A stretch of 6,846 bases of DNA from NCBI GenBank assembly GCA_013361075.1, contig JABWAJ010000305.1, forward strand, positions 1 to 6,846, given 5' to 3'. The notes beneath the pieces are model-generated. The model had not been told where the DNA came from. It did no database searches and saw only the letters and a list, made by a program, of their open reading frames with translations. This DNA comes from Saprospiraceae bacterium (GTDB lineage Bacteria > Bacteroidota > Bacteroidia > Chitinophagales > Saprospiraceae). The position numbers were made by a program, and so were the translations under genes. Positions 6,556-6,846 of this stretch are shown here, piece by piece (positions within the stretch are counted from its first letter, which is position 1; every line of letters starts with the position of its first letter).

Positions 6556-6696
6556 TCATGGGTGTTCTTTTTGTGGAGTGTGCCTCGCACCAAACTGATG
6601 ACCCATTTCATGAGCAACAGTTTGGAAGAACTGACACCTCAGGAGACCTTCTAACAAGACGCGACGAGTTGCTACTGGCGAGCATTGGCTGTGCAT
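6556..6696 (-). pseudogene. Relic of a reprolysin-like zinc metalloprotease (HExxHxxGxxH fragment)
   Basis: A short open frame of 46 codons from ATG 6696 to TGA 6556-6558 contains HEMGHQFGARH at 6612-6580, the full metzincin zinc-binding signature HExxHxxGxxH. Its flanks (VA before, T after) also match the VAHEMGHQFGAxHT pattern common in secreted metalloproteases of Bacteroidota. Active enzymes of this type are hundreds of residues long, with a signal peptide, a large catalytic domain and a Met-turn after the zinc site. None of these is present here, and a stop follows eight residues after the last motif residue. The simplest reading is a remnant of a decayed or partly deleted gene, perhaps with frameshifts on both sides. 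A chance match to so many fixed positions is unlikely but possible in a non-coding frame. Expression is not implied. Confidence 0.5.
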
Positions 6697-6711
6697 ATTT
6701 TATCCGTACAT

Positions 6712-6846
6712 TTACTTAATGCTCTGCTGGAATTTAGCCGGATGGTCTTGCTCCTGGTTTATTTCTACTTTTTGAGCCCAAAATGTCTTTCCCGAAGGGA
6801 ATCTCAAAAAGGCTTGTCGCCATAATGCGCCCTGGTTTTCAGGTTT
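6712..6846 (-). CDS. Unidentified 3' end of a minus-strand gene (starts outside window)
   Basis: The frame is open from the window edge to a TAA at 6714-6712, giving 44 residues. The composition looks protein-like (for example GALWRQAFLRFPSG and KTFWAQKVEINQEQ, soluble and charged), but no family is recognised. Other frames across the same bases are interrupted more often. It lies in the same frame as the metzincin-motif fragment downstream, separated from it by two TAA codons (6712-6714 and 6700-6702), so it could be either the true end of a separate gene or an upstream piece of the same decayed gene. At this length an open frame can arise by chance. Confidence 0.35.
   Translation of the reverse strand, partial: KPENQGALWRQAFLRFPSGKTFWAQKVEINQEQDHPAKFQQSIK

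Larger units (their letters stand above)
6357..6711. other. 355-base stretch upstream of the E1 gene with no well-supported intact gene
   Basis: The part next to the E1 gene holds its promoter box and the 13-base direct repeat. The middle (about 6426-6555) shows nothing recognisable on either strand. The far part carries the metzincin-motif fragment on the minus strand. A 79-codon plus-strand open frame (6480-6719) is antisense to that fragment, has no recognisable domain and is not accepted as a gene. An upstream extension of the E1 frame also crosses this stretch but looks non-coding. Confidence 0.7.

Noticed and set aside
6357..6617. An 87-residue N-terminal extension of the E1 protein, with ATG at 6615-6617
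   Set aside because: The extension has no resemblance to E1 proteins, spans the promoter box and direct repeat, and overlaps the metzincin fragment in another frame. The start at 6356 gives a normal E1 beginning and a short leader.
6480..6719. 79-codon plus-strand open frame
   Set aside because: It has no recognisable domain, signal peptide or promoter, and is antisense to the minus-strand metzincin-motif fragment, which explains its openness better.
6769..6810. Inverted repeat TTTTTGAG/CTCAAAAA enclosing TTCCC-GAA-GGGAA
   Set aside because: The arms are short and spaced asymmetrically, and the bases fall inside an open frame that reads through normally; this is likely coincidental.

Overview
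The window most likely comes from a member of the Bacteroidota, plausibly the Saprospiria/Lewinella-Haliscomenobacter side of the phylum. This is inferred from four things: a Bat (Bacteroides aerotolerance) gene cluster in its usual order; a fused alpha/beta E1 2-oxoacid dehydrogenase; gene starts in AT-rich leaders with almost no Shine-Dalgarno sequence; and a TAnnTTTG-type -7 promoter box. No marker gene is present, so the exact lineage is a guess.

Positions 2-4297 (+ strand) hold the 3' part of a Bat operon. It runs: the C-terminal 130 residues of a DUF58 protein; a membrane-anchored protein with a secreted N-terminal domain and a DUF4381-like cytoplasmic domain; two VWA-domain membrane proteins (BatA, BatB), both with complete MIDAS metal sites; and a secreted TPR protein (BatC) with a long Q/N-rich linker. 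The genes lie 1 to 102 bases apart and all read the same way. In this family a MoxR-type AAA+ ATPase, expected upstream of the window, is thought to work with the VWA proteins on envelope or oxidative-stress functions. A large BatD gene often follows batC, but here the operon stops and a convergent gene begins.

Positions 4353-6356 (- strand) encode a complete 667-residue E1 component of a thiamine-diphosphate-dependent 2-oxoacid dehydrogenase, closest in motifs to the branched-chain type, with alpha and beta subunits fused. It has its own promoter-like box about 25 bases upstream of the chosen start. That box argues against the longer open frame extending to 6617.

Positions 6357-6846 are poorly coding. 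The - strand carries a 46-codon open frame with a near-perfect metzincin zinc-protease motif (HEMGHQFGARH), best read as a relic of a secreted reprolysin-like metalloprotease. Upstream of it, in the same frame but separated by two stop codons, is an unidentified open frame running off the window edge.

A recurring theme is short direct repeats in the spacers. Units of 7/14 bases occur before batB and between batC and the E1 gene, and a 13-base repeat at a 15-base period lies in the E1 promoter region. The three spacers use different sequences. No tRNA, rRNA, CRISPR array or insertion sequence was seen.
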